Source: Pomphorhynchus laevis
Taxonomy: Eukaryota; Acanthocephala; Palaeacanthocephala; Echinorhynchida; Pomphorhynchidae
Assembly: GCA_012934845.2 (NCBI GenBank)
Contig: WNNJ02003383.1
Location: forward strand, 21,663-85,662
DNA length: 64,000 bases
Direction of reading: 5' to 3'
The notes below the pieces were generated by a model. The model saw only the letters and a list, made by a program, of their open reading frames with translations, had not been told where the DNA came from and did no database searches. Shown piece after piece: positions 43,273 through 55,003 of this stretch; position 1 is the stretch's first letter; the number at the start of each line of letters is the position of its first letter. The position numbers and the translations under genes are program-made.

Positions 43273-46250
43273 CTAGCCCTTCTGACGATTCCTACTATTA
43301 GATGGTGGAGGAAGTTCGTCAATATGTGCGGGGTCAGGCACGAGTAATGATAGTTTTGACTGATCAGCGTTATTTAATCTGTTCTGGGATGATTTCATTG
43401 TCGTATAATTCATCGACAATTTACATGGTTCAAAGGATATAACTGAATATGGCGTTTCTCCGTCATTCAAAAATTTGGATTGAAATTTGTCGTAAACGGG
43501 TAACAGGCCTTCAACAGCATATGAATCGTCATTTGCACATTTGGTATATCGCGTAATATATACATCACAGCATCGGCATGTAGATTATACTGACACGTTC
43601 TTGTTGAGACTAGCGTCTGGCTCGAATAGGCGTTCCTCAGATTCACATGTTTTCTGTTGGATGTGGTCAAAGGCCAATATTGGAAGCCGATTGAGTGAAT
43701 CTAGAATGGCTTTTGCGTTACCCCGCATTAGCGCGATCGAGATGCACTGATATAATCGTGTGACCGTCATAAAGTATCCCATTCCGCTTGTACGGCTCAT
43801 ATCGTTTGCAACCCGCTTGATCACCCTATTTCCTTAGGTATCGACTACGGCGGCTGAAAACATATACCCCGCATCTTCGACTCTGTCCCTATATTTCCTA
43901 TCATTTACATTGACAGCGTACGACGTGGCAGCGGCGAGTTGTACTTTGGCGGCGGAATGACGGTATGTAAGTTGTTCGGGGTGGGCGACTGCAAAGTCGA
44001 CTGCAAGTGGAAAGTAAACCACTCGGGCCCGGTCTATTTCGCAAGACGACTGTAACAGCTGGGTTGAGGCAAGATTATCGATCAACCGCGAAGTTGATGA
44101 TTGACCGCCCTCTGTGGACGGCATGAAGTTTGATCCCATCCTCGTTCTTAGGGTTACCAATGCCTCAGAATTCCCAGGAAATAGTAAAGCGCTAAGACTG
44201 TATATCTCTCCGATTTGCTCCACGCTATGAATGAATGCGTTCTGGGCGTGCGCAGCATTGCATATTAGACCGAAGCAGCCCAGACAGATAGGGAGTGTCA
44301 TATGTGATTTGGTAGCTTCTTGAAGTTGGCACGCGCATATTTTCTGAAAAGCGCTAGTGATTTGTCTGTCAAATGACTGATAAAACTTTTTTGTCATCCT
44401 TGGATCGACTGTGCGGAGGAGGTGGTTTATCCTTGACGAGGATGCGCAGTGTCGAAGTAGAAGATATTCGATTTGAGGGTCTGGCAGCTTGGTCACTGCA
44501 TCAATTGTCTGAACCAGTGGTGGAAGAACATCATAAGACAAATTATTCTCTATGAAAAACTCGTCACCTATGGGTATCCTTAGCTAATGCGTGGTCCCGG
44601 AAGAATTCTCCTAAACCACCTCAGAAAGTAGTGCCAGGAAGGCGTTTACGGCTTCAGGCATGCCGATGACTTTTGTCTTTCGCCAATTTTACTGGAGTTC
44701 TATCATTTTGAAGCTCGCATCTAGCCAGCCGAGTGCGAATGCGATTGCCGATGGCGTCCCACCAACTATGCCGTCATCCAAATACCACATGCTGAGGTTT
44801 ATTCCAGGTATTTGGGATACCTTTTCAATCGTTCTCTGAATGGCCAATGATAATAGGAACGGGCCTGATGGATCTCTCTGCTGGACTTCTTCGCGTGAGT
44901 TGAGAAGGTCGAATGAGCCGAAACGTAGGAGTGCTTTGCATTTGTACGTGAAATCAAACCAGGGCAAGAGCTCTGGAACGTTTTCTAAGATCTCAATTCG
45001 TAACTGTGCTCTGGACACAGAATTGAATGCGTTTGAAAGGTCGATCTTTACCAAGATCCAATTGGTGTCGTTGGCGTGTTGCTCGTGGAGTCGTCTAACG
45101 TTGTGAATGATCCTTTCTACTTTGTTTGGAGTTGCTACCCCTAATTGTGTTGGTTATAGCAGGCTGGCGAAGCGTTTGCGGAGTTGAAGACATATGCATT
45201 TTGAACAGAGACGGCGGAAAATTTCGCAGACGGCGATTGGTCTTACATACCCGTCTTTTTTGGCAGCGCGATCAAGTTAGCGCCAGCGATATAAGGCGCC
45301 CTTTCAGAGGGCGCGAGTCCTGCAAGTAGATTGTTGATAAAGTGTGTCAAATTCTCTGCTAATGATCCTCCGCTATTGGATCGTAACATATCCTGTAGAT
45401 GCTCCTGTCTTAGCCCCAGGCAGCCTGGTCCTGACGCTGAGGGAAAGAGTTGACCACGACAAGGACTGTTTCACAACTTATAATTATTGACAAAAGCGGA
45501 TTGTTCAAGCACTATTTTGTAATATTAGGGGATGAGAGTGGTTGATCTGTACAGATGCTGTACGTAGGATGATGCAGTCTTTGCAGGAGTGTCCGTGCTT
45601 GTGTAGATGGGTTGATATTCGGACTGAAATCAGGCGCTGGGCTGCTTTCCCGTAATTTCCGTGCTTAGCCAGGTTGATACAAACAAGTTTCGACTTGCCG
45701 TTCGGTTTGCGATTCGCATTTTTGCGTGGCATTGCTCTCACCGATGGCAAATCCGGTAAGGAGGTTGCCACGTAGGCTCTTATTGACTCGCAAATGTGCT
45801 TTTCGACTTAATGTCGACCTTTGTAAGTTGTAGGTATCAAGCAACTGAAGCACGATTTGGCGAAGAGCAGCAGCATTGCCTATAAACCGACATCTCCGAT
45901 TTGGAGCGCGCGTTTAATGTTGTCACAGAAATGGGTGGCTGCTAGTACCCCGTGCTTTAAACGGAATACGCATGACCGTTGGCGATTCTTTGCGACAGCG
46001 TGATTGAAAGCACGACAGATGACTTGAATTTTCGACTCGAACGGGCGGAATCGCTATCGGTGAATTGATCTTTTCGGTGCCTTCGTTGGATTTAGCCTCT
46101 GACACATGGTCAAAACAATTCTGAAGGATTCCTTTGCCGGAACCTGCACATCTTGAATCTCCAAACATGTGGAAGCGGAAGCGTTCACTAGATGTCAAGG
46201 CAATGTTGCTCTGGCAGAGGTGACATGCACGCTTTCTTCCTTCCATTTGT
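43273..46250 (-). mobile_element. RLE-type non-LTR retrotransposon, family C copy 2
   Basis: Minus-strand copy starting with the finger CHLCQSNIALTSSERFRFH and C (46,225 down), then NLAKHGNYGKAAQRLIS, GCLGLRQEHLQDM-like text, VKIDLSNAFNSVSRAQLRIE, MWYLDDGIVGG (active site), and SYDVLPPLVQTIDAVTKLPD. At about 44,020 DRARVVYF runs straight into PLAVDFAVAHPEQ, so the Cys/His cluster and first half of the endonuclease are deleted. The hallmark QCISIALMRGNAKAILDS lies near 43,700. Roughly four frame breaks. It is diverged from copy 1. Confidence 0.8.
43834..44541 (-). CDS. Family C ORF: post-RT region fused to endonuclease end
   Basis: 235 codons. Residues 1-170 are the thumb and connector (QIEYLLLRHCASSSRINHLL, also LLRHCASAP in copy 1). 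The rest jumps to PLAVDFAVAHPEQLTYRHSA, the last part of the endonuclease. The missing segment is about 130 codons relative to copy 1. The reading frame survives the deletion, which removed the zinc cluster and the PAD..D catalytic half. Confidence 0.68.
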   Translation of the reverse strand: MSYDVLPPLVQTIDAVTKLPDPQIEYLLLRHCASSSRINHLLRTVDPRMTKKFYQSFDRQITSAFQKICACQLQEATKSHMTLPICLGCFGLICNAAHAQNAFIHSVEQIGEIYSLSALLFPGNSEALVTLRTRMGSNFMPSTEGGQSSTSRLIDNLASTQLLQSSCEIDRARVVYFPLAVDFAVAHPEQLTYRHSAAKVQLAAATSYAVNVNDRKYRDRVEDAGYMFSAAVVDT

Positions 46251-46469
46251 GTAGTTAATTGCGCTGTCGTTTGATTGTATTCAGATATGATTTTGTATTG
46301 TAATTAGTTGCGCAAACGGTAACGTATACGTAGTATCGGCAATTTGTAATCATGTATTACTTAGTTTTAAAGTCACGATTTTTTAATATTAATCTTGATG
46401 GACAAGATTTTTTACGAGCGAAGCGAGCGAAACTGAAATTGTATATATTTGTATGTAGTTTTAATCAAG

Positions 46470-46745
46470 ATTTTTTTAATCGGTGTCATATCCTGATATC
46501 ATAGCAGTTCCTCCTGATTAACTTTATTCCTTATCCGGATACATCTTTAATTATTTATTAGTTAATTCGTAAAAATTGACTTTTACTTTAAATTTAAATT
46601 AAAAATTTTAGATTTATAAATATAAATTACATTAAATTTTATATAATTATTGTTTATTATTTAATTATTAATGCTTTATTTATCATTATTTTTAATTTAT
46701 AAATAATATAAAATACGTATACTCAGTTAGCTGATCTGATTAATG
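46470..46745 (+). repeat. PLE-like 3' tail repeat (family G)
   Basis: Plus orientation: ATCCTGATATCATAGCAGTT, then GATTAACTTTATTCCTTATC, the AT-rich part, and the end ATACTCAGTTAGCTGATCTG. The proximal half of the hairpin is missing. Confidence 0.72.
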
Positions 46746-48594
46746 TCGCTCTTATGTGCTGGTCTTTTAACGACCTATGTTTTTATGATTTTAAGCAAAC
46801 TTATACAAGATGTTAAAGTATACTGCCTCTTATGTTAATGCAATTCTTGTCGTTACGGTAACGTTATTGTATTATATTCATTGGCTTCAATCTAATCTCG
46901 ATTGATTTTATGCTGATGGTAGCGCTATATACGAGATATGTGAAATCAATATTTGCTTGCAACAATGCGATGTTCTGTTGCTCTGAAGAGGCGTAATCAA
47001 TCGATGCCATCGGAACATATATATAGTATTATTATCGACTATTCTCGCTGCAATGTTTTCAACCACTATTCCAAAATGGTAGAATTTTATTATTATCACC
47101 ATTAACACGTATAGTAATTTAAAATTATCCCCTAGGGGATTCTATCACTTTGGACTGTATCATTTTACACTGTATCACTTTCTCACACCAGAATGTATTA
47201 TATTATAAGTTTAATGCTGGACTTTAATGCTGTGCATAGTACAATTTCGATACATGTCTTCTCCTCTTTGTATTCCCGTTCACTATTTTTCTTCCTTCAT
47301 TCTCTCCTTTCTCTGATCTGCAAAATCATGCATTTGCCATTTGTTTGTTGTTGCCGCATCTACCCTAGCAAAGCAGTAAAGGTAGAGTAGGTTCCCATAA
47401 GAACATTAAAACGAGTACACTTTGTTGTGTTGGAGTACGGAGATCACATCTAGAAATTTAGATTGTTTCATTATAAGCAAATGCAAAATCTGTAAAGCTA
47501 GTCACATCAATACACAACAGAAGAATCGTAGATAACATTTAGCCGACGATGCTGTACCGATTTGATGCGATCAGTAAAGGAAACTTATTTTTAGTTAATG
47601 ATCTGCTACCTTATAGAATTGTTTAAGTACTAATTCCGGCACAACAGTAAAATAATATAATATGATTCTGTTTAACAAAAGCACCATGTCGCCTAGACGT
47701 AGTATTCACCTTCAGAAGCGAGAGTGGAAAGACATGTATAGACAAACTGCTGCCTAAAAATACATACTTAATAATGCAGTCTTACAAAACAGAAACGTCA
47801 AGTCGTTTCTTGCATTGAAATGCTGTTATATCATGCAACTTTACACTTGCCTTATCACTATACTGGGATTTAGTTATAGCAGGGTTCATAGCCGTACTTT
47901 TCGAGAACGCAAAGTTAAGGTACCGATTTATTTTTCTACTGCCAGTGATGCTACCGGCATTTTGTTGGTTTCTTGATATACCAGTAGCATAACGCATAAT
48001 TAAGACTAAAAATAAGTTATCATTTAAAACGACATTGATATATCCGAAAATGATTTCAAGTATATTTCAGTATTTCACTTGGGGTTTATCGCAATTAAAA
48101 GAATGAAAATGCTCATTCATGATTATATAAATTGAATACGAAGCATGCAAACTTCAGTAACATAAAAGTGTGAATTGTATTGCAAATAAAGATAATTCTT
48201 TAAAACTAATAACATTAAACATCATTATAATCAACCTTCTAAATTCAAGATAGTAATAAAGATCGACCTTTATATTTAAACTCCTTAACTTATACTATCA
48301 TAACTATATATTGTGCTTTTGTTTGTAGATGCGCTTATTTGATTTAAACATGAAAAATAATCAATGTGGAAATAACATAAAAGTTGCTTTGCAATTTATA
48401 CGAATTCATGATGATATTAATGAATACGAATTTGGCACATGCCACCATATTACCTAACTATCCGGGCAAATATCACTATATTTAGACACCTATATTTTAT
48501 TAGGTTATTTATTAATCATTTATCATTTGCTAATTTATTGTTTATTAATTAATAACAAAAGGATTTAAACACAAGAAAATCAATTTTTATGAAT
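46746..48594. other. Gene-poor AT-rich region
   Basis: Short frames only. A few ACTGTATCACTTT-like repeats at 47,145-47,185. No gene supported. Confidence 0.45.
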
Positions 48595-51500
48595 GATTGA
48601 ATAATCAAATCAGCTAACTGAGTCTACGTATTGTTATATAATTATAAAATAAACAAAACATAATAATGATAAATTAAAATTTAATAATTAAATAATAAAA
48701 TAAATAATTGTTTTTAGATTTTCTATAATTTAAACCAAGTTTAAATAAAAAATTAAAATTTAAAATAAAAGTCATTTTTATGAATTGACTAATAAATAAC
48801 AGACGTTGTATCAGAATAAGGAGATTAAAGGTAATCAGGAGGAACTGCTATGTTATCAGGTTTCGGCCCCTAACTCCTCTAGCCAACATAGTGGCGGGGC
48901 CAAATACGTGTTAAGGACGTATTTCATCTGATGAAACTATCTAGTATCTTAGTCTAATACAAAGTATATTATTTATTATCCATCCATAAAAATTTGCCAC
49001 TTAAAATTTAAATTTATTCTTTATATTATTGTGTTGATTTATATATTTTACTATTTTCTGCTTGATGTTATTTTTATAGTAACCTAGTTTAAAATATGTA
49101 TCTATTAAATTATTTAAATGATTTTGAAGAAAGCCAATATCATTACATATTGTTGCAATTCTTAAAATTTCATTATTTAATGTATTATATTTTATATTAT
49201 ATGGTATGCATGAATGCTAATGCAAAAATATGTTTCTTATAAATTTAAATATGTCATCTTTAGTATATATATTAAAAGTAGTTTTAGTTAATGTTAATTT
49301 AATGCTCATATCAAGATATATACTTTATTTATCATTAATATTAGTTTTATTAAGAATGATGCTACCTGGATAAATTTGTTCGCTTATTGAATAAAAATTT
49401 TTAGAGTTAAATACACATATATCATTAATATATCGAAACATATATTTCATATCTTTATATAATTTAGATTTATTTTTAAAAGACTTGTAAACAAATTCAT
49501 ATTCTATAAAGCTTAAAAATAAGTCTGCTATAATTGGGCTACTATTATCTCCCATTAGAACACCTTTTATTTGTCTGAATATATATGTCCCTACTTTTTA
49601 ATAATTTTGATTTATCAAAATATTTAAGGATTCTATTAATTCAATTTTATCCATATATTTATATTTACTTGATGGTTTAATTTTTATTAGATATGCGTTA
49701 TAATTATTATAACATATATATGTATATCTTTTTCCGAATATAAGATTAATTAATTTTACTAACGCTTCTTTAATATCTACTAAATCTAGATTTGTATAAA
49801 GCGTACTAAAATCGTACGTATTTATATTCTGAAAATTTATTCATTTTGTGGTTTAATGCGTTATTACTTTAAGTATTTTATTAATATAAACAGAAAGTGG
49901 TTTCAGTGTACATTCAAAAGCATTACATACGAGCCTAGGTTTAATTGAATTATTTGTAATTTTGGATTTCAGTATAATATAAGTATAGTTTTAATATTTA
50001 ATTCAATCTTTATAACTTTTTATAAATTTTTAGTTATCATTTTACTAAATAAGTGCTAGATAATTATATTTATTGAGTTCATACCTTTTAAAAATTTTGT
50101 TTTTATTCTCCTTATCATCTCATGAAATATATTATTTCCATTTTTATCTTAGAAGAATTTAAGCTTTCTCTTTTAATTTGTATATCAAAGTAGCACTTAA
50201 AGTTACTACAATAAATAATAAATTTTATTTTTGTTTTCATTTTTAATCTAGGTTTATATCTTCATGATATAATTTTTATTAATTCGTAATTTTTAGTTAA
50301 TTCTAAATTATGGGACATATCTCGTCATCTACTTTACTAAATTTTAGAGTTTTGCAATTACATACTTATAGAATATTTTGATAATAGCATCGTTACAGAT
50401 ATGTTTCAACTCACTATTCTAATTACAATATTTGGTAATAAATTTTATAAATTTGAAATTATTAATTCAATATTTTTTAATTCATTTTTTAATGTCATAA
50501 ATGTTTGTATTGTATTTTAGGTATATATACATAAATTTGATAGTATTATTTCTTTTGTTTTTATATTATTTAAAATATACCAATGGTACATTTTATTATT
50601 TAAAAGCCTACTAGTAGCTAGTCTACATCTGTAGTACCAATATCTACGATATCGATATATTTACATGATTTTTTTCTCATTCTTATTATTGACGTTGATG
50701 TTATTGTTATTAAAAAACGATTTATTTTAACGTGGCAAATGCGTGCCAGCGCACGCTTACATGACTACAACAAAACAAGACTGTGAATCAGGTGTCGAGA
50801 AGGTGTGAACGGAGGAGGTGTTTGAATGTGATAAAGGAGGGAGCGCGGCGGACGTCGAGAGGGAGTTGATTCTAGGCGAGTGAGGCGGCGACGAGGAAGG
50901 ATCGGAGACCGTAGTTGTTGGAGTAATTAGGAACGTGGAGTAAGAGGGTATGACAGGAACGAAGCGATAGCGAGGTGGGGCGAGTATCGTCTAAGAAAGG
51001 AAGGTTGATGAACGATGGGGAGCCGACAGCGATGAGACGAAAAGTAACGAGAAGAAGGCGGAGTTTGATGCGGATGTGGATGGTGGGCCAGGAGAGTTGG
51101 GCAAGATATGTGGATGTGTGGTCGAAGCGACGGAGACGAAAGAGCACTCGAACGGCGATGTTGATTATTCGTTGTAGGGTAGGATGATGGATTTTGGAGA
51201 ATTGGCGAAAAGGCTAAGGCAGTAATCGATTTTAGGGAAAAGAAGCGATGAAAGAAGAGACATACAAGAACGGAAGTCGATAAGGGGGCGGATACGGCGG
51301 ATGTCACGGAGAATTAAGTTAGACGAGCGGACCTTGTCACGGACGAAGGGTTTAAGGGAAAGGTGTTATTGTATTATTTCAATCTGGTTGAGAAATAGTT
51401 TACAATCTGGTTGAGAAATAGTTTACAATCTGGTTCTTTATCAATGTCATCTATACATTTATTAATGTAGTTTATTGGTTAGTGTATATTTTTCCTTGTT

Positions 51501-52300
51501 ATAATTAACATTTATGGTCCGATTGTAATCGGACCTTGTGATAATTGTTTCTAAACTAAAATCACAACGTTTATATGTTGCATTTACATTTAAATCATTA
51601 TGATTAACTTCTTTTATCAGTATATCACAATAAGCTTTTTTCATTTGAAGATAAAGTTATTACTAGCTTTATCAATAGTTATTAATATATAGTTATTTTT
51701 TAATTAAGTAAGTTCTGTATATATTTTTATTAATTTAATCTTTTCTTTGTTTGTTATTTTCATTCTTTATTTTATCAAATATATAATCTTTTAAAATATT
51801 TATCTTATGTTTTTAAGCCTCCGTTATGAATTAGTCTTTCAAAGTAACACTTTGTCACGATATAACGAATTGTAAATTTTATTTTTATTGTAATTATTTA
51901 ATCTATATTTATAGCATTTTCCTTAATTCACCATTTTAAATTAAATCTAGATTATGGGTACTTACATGTTCATTTATTTTATCAAAATGTAGATTTTTGC
52001 AATTGCATTCTGCTTCTAGAATGTTTCTAATCTTATCGTTACATATTGATTTCAAATTTTTATTATAATTACAAATTTTCCATCATAATAACGATAAGAA
52101 CTTATACCTTATTTTAGGAATAGATTTACTTAAATCTGATCATATTATTTCTTTACTTTTAGAATTATTTAAAAGTCCGGCTATATTTATGTCAGCTATA
52201 CATTTATTAATGAAGTTTATGGTCAGTGTATATTTTCTATTGTTATTATTAACATTTATTGTACGATTATAGTATTTTACATTATTTTAGCTTATTTTAC
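48595..52300 (-). mobile_element. PLE-like retroelement (family G), split by an L2 insertion
   Basis: Minus-strand order: N-terminal region with KKAYCDILIKEVNHNDLNVN (51,644 down), then RT with FSTLYTNLDLVDIKEALVKL-like text near 49,800, QIKGVLMGDNSSPIIADLFL (49,555 region) and YMFRYINDICVFN (49,430 region, active-site motif YIND instead of YVDD), then the post-RT segment at about 49,200-48,950 and the 3' tail (48,930-48,595) with the paired words GGCCCC/GGGGCC. Only one long frame is open (49,555-49,325). No GIY-YIG domain is visible. The RT type is PLE-like, but the subgroup is uncertain. Confidence 0.68.
50708..51364 (-). mobile_element. L2-clade LINE, 5'-truncated insertion
   Basis: About 97% alike to 2391-3065 of the large L2 copy, with the same 3' end. 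Flanked by GTTATTGT at 50,700-50,707 and 51,365-51,372, a target-site duplication. It encodes the C-terminal RT segment (FRLRRFDHTSTYLAQLSWPT). It lies inside the PLE-like element and is therefore younger than it. Confidence 0.88.
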
Positions 52301-53640
52301 AAATCTATTTTAGACTATTATATAATAGCTGTTTTAATAAATCTTATTGTTCATTAATACATGCATCTGTTTTAATTTATTTTTCAAAACAAAGAGAATT
52401 GGGCTGGAATAATTATTTATTAGGATAATTAAAGTCAAAGTCTAGCACAAATAAATTAAATACTTCTCAATATTTCTACAACTATTTGATGCCATCTTCA
52501 AGAATATCTGAAACAACGATTTACAACTCAACAAACAGGTTATAATGTTAGTAGTTCAAAATAATTATGAGTGTTGAATTTTGGTCTCATTGTTTGAATG
52601 GCAGTTGCTTCTTTAGTTGTTCGTTTTCTCCAATTATTTTCGAATTTCAATAATTGTTCATACATTGCTCATACCATGGCCAGTGATGGTCAGCAAATTT
52701 CAATTTAATGCGCATTAATACGAGTAATGATCTTGATCCGATGTTGCAACTACCACGTTCATTATAACTAACTTTATAAACCTTGCACAATCCCTCAAAC
52801 TGATCTCGACAAAGCACCCTAACTGAAGAATTTATTTTTGAGGAACATTAACCACTAAAAATCAGATTGATTAGGAGACGTGAAGCTAAAATGATTGACC
52901 TAATAATATTTGACATATATTTGTATATGAGTTTATTAATACCATGAAACAAAAATCAAAATTTTTAACTGCTTCCTACCTAATTGTCCCTTAATGTTTT
53001 TTGTTTGTAATTATATTTAATAGCATTTCAAATTGTTATACACAACGTGTGAATTAGATAATTAAATTATAAAAATGTGTACAGTAATTGGCGAAGTTCC
53101 CTAAACATTGGAGCTGCGAAGTCTTATTGCTATAATACAGAATTTACGGAAAATGTTATTTTTCCGTAAACATTGGAGCTGCGAAGTCATTGCTATAATA
53201 CAGAAGTTACGGAAAATGTTGATTTTAGTGTTCTGTATGTGAGTGCTAATTTAAGGATTATACATATCTATTTTAATATACTTGAAATAGGTATATCGAT
53301 AGCTATACATATTGTATATCTATATAGCGCTTGCAAATGGATACAGCGAAAGAATTAAAAAATAAAACTATACATATATTTTATTGGAATCCATAATTGC
53401 GAAAAATTCTAAATTAACGTTCAATGTAGTGCTTTTAAATCTGCATTAAAACCTCTTTTAGTTTTATGAATTTAATATTTGATTGAAGTGATATTTCAAA
53501 TAATAATAAAGATTTTATTAAAAACTACAACCGTATGTGGAAAAACGTTTGTCAAAAATTAGAATATATAAGCAAAAATCGAAGGATTAGTACAACATAA
53601 GGAGAGGATTCTAGCAGACGGAGGCCAGCGGTCTTATCGC
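52301..53640. other. AT-rich region with a local tandem duplication
   Basis: CATTGGAGCTGCGAAGTC occurs at 53,106 and 53,171 within a ~65-bp tandem duplication (53,103-53,222). Otherwise no gene or family recognised. Confidence 0.55.
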
Positions 53641-53838
53641 ATGATCTCCATACCTTCCTTCTTTTCGAGCACATCACCTCCTTCAAAGCTTTGTTCTTTC
53701 AGTCTGAAGGAGCCTTTCACTGCCCGTCTTCTTAAAGGATTTCCGCTTCCGAACTCCACACCGCAGCCAAGGCCATCGCAGGTGAGACACCTTCGGAACT
53801 TAGCAGAGAAGTTTGGTGGTACTAAGTTTGCTTTGTAG
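53641..53838 (+). CDS. Hypothetical short open frame (weak)
   Basis: Sixty-five codons, Ser- and Pro-rich at first and basic at the end (VRHLRNLAEKFGGTKFAL). Base composition is richer in G+C than the flanks. A CAGGTGAGA donor-like site lies at 53,776-53,785, so it could be a first coding exon. No family is recognised and it may be a LINE 5' remnant. Confidence 0.2.
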   Translation: MISIPSFFSSTSPPSKLCSFSLKEPFTARLLKGFPLPNSTPQPRPSQVRHLRNLAEKFGGTKFAL

Positions 53839-53878
53839 TAAGGATTATTTTCTTTTGAATTTCCAACACGTTACTGTA

Positions 53879-54556
53879 TCAGAGAAACAACCAAACCGGA
53901 AGCCTTTTTAGAACCATTCTTTTTTCCACACTACAGCAGTGGTAATTTCCAGAATCGTTGTTGTCCTCCATCAGCGATATAGTCGCAAGGTAGTCATTCC
54001 CATAACCGTTGCAGTCATTGCTTCTGGTATCTACAGTGTCAACCTCTGAACTATAAGCCCAGGTGTCTTCACAATCCTCATCACTGTCGTTTCTAGTTCT
54101 GCTATCAATAATATCATAATCACACTCTCTTTCGGTTTCGATTCTGTTAGACAAGTCTTCAGATCGTTCATCTACATCGTCGATAGATCCCACGTCCTTC
54201 ATCAGCGATATAGTCGCAAAGTAGTCATTCACATAACCGCTGCAGTCATTGCTTCTGTTGTCTGATAGAACATCAATTACACCGACAATATTAAAGGTAT
54301 CTACTGTGTCAACTTCTGAACTATAAGCCCAGGTGTCCTCACAATCCTCATCACTGTCGTTTCCAGTTCTGCTATCAATAAGATCATCATCACACTCTCT
54401 TTCGGTTTCGATTCTGTTATCAGACAAGTCTTCATATTGTTCATTTGCATCGTCGATAGATCCCACGTTGATTTCTTCATGAACATATACAGTGCCATCA
54501 CTGCCCTTGATAAATACTTCATCACAATCGCAACCTATGAACCCTGACTTCGACAT
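53879..54556 (-). CDS. Acidic protein with internal duplication, unknown function
   Basis: 225 codons from an ATG at 54,556. The unit VGSIDD..EDLS..NRIETERECD then DSRT.NDSDEDCEDTWAYSS starts at residues 31 and 122, a period of 91 residues (273 bases). Each unit ends RSNDC.GY.NDY.ATISLM. About a quarter of residues are Asp or Glu. The last 25 residues turn basic and hydrophobic (CCSVEKRMVLKRLPVWLFL). Acidic N-termini of this look occur in piggyBac-type transposases, but no catalytic domain follows. It may be an exon or remnant. The near-identity of the duplicated DNA indicates a recent duplication, and the open frame could partly reflect that. Confidence 0.4.
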   Translation of the reverse strand: MSKSGFIGCDCDEVFIKGSDGTVYVHEEINVGSIDDANEQYEDLSDNRIETERECDDDLIDSRTGNDSDEDCEDTWAYSSEVDTVDTFNIVGVIDVLSDNRSNDCSGYVNDYFATISLMKDVGSIDDVDERSEDLSNRIETERECDYDIIDSRTRNDSDEDCEDTWAYSSEVDTVDTRSNDCNGYGNDYLATISLMEDNNDSGNYHCCSVEKRMVLKRLPVWLFL

Positions 54557-55003
54557 GGTTAATGTAAAAAACGCAAAACACCTATCGAATTGAGAAAATC
54601 CAACAAGGAATGTTTAAGAGATCGTTCCAAGCGTTCAGAAAAAATCCTCTCGATCATCCACAGTATCCCCCTGACGACTGTCCATCGTTAGCCATATCTT
54701 CAAGAACAATTCATAAGCAAAATTCATTTGACCAGCTGCCTCCATAGTTAGTTTTTTAAAGTTACTTACAAATTCTTTTGAAGCTCCAACGTGCACAAAT
54801 TGTCAGTTTGTTTTTGATGCACACATTTCTGTTCTCAAAATATATTTCAAATAGCTTAACTATCTGGAATATCAATTAACCTATGACAATAAATTATACA
54901 AACCATTATCCCTTAACAAGCAAGATCGATCAGCAATTGGAAAACAAGAACCACTAATCCTCACGTAAGCATAACTTAACAGAAACGAATAGGCCAAACA
55001 ACA
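54557..55003. other. Spacer
   Basis: No feature recognised between the acidic frame and the next family C copy. Confidence 0.4.

Noticed and set aside
48926-48945. CTGATGAAAC next to the family G tail, a possible hammerhead box
   Set aside because: It lies in a short palindrome (TTTCATCTGATGAAA) and is absent from the copy at 31.55 kb, so it is likely chance.
53879-54556. piggyBac transposase
   Set aside because: Only the acidic character fits; no DDD catalytic region or Cys-rich C-terminal finger is seen nearby.
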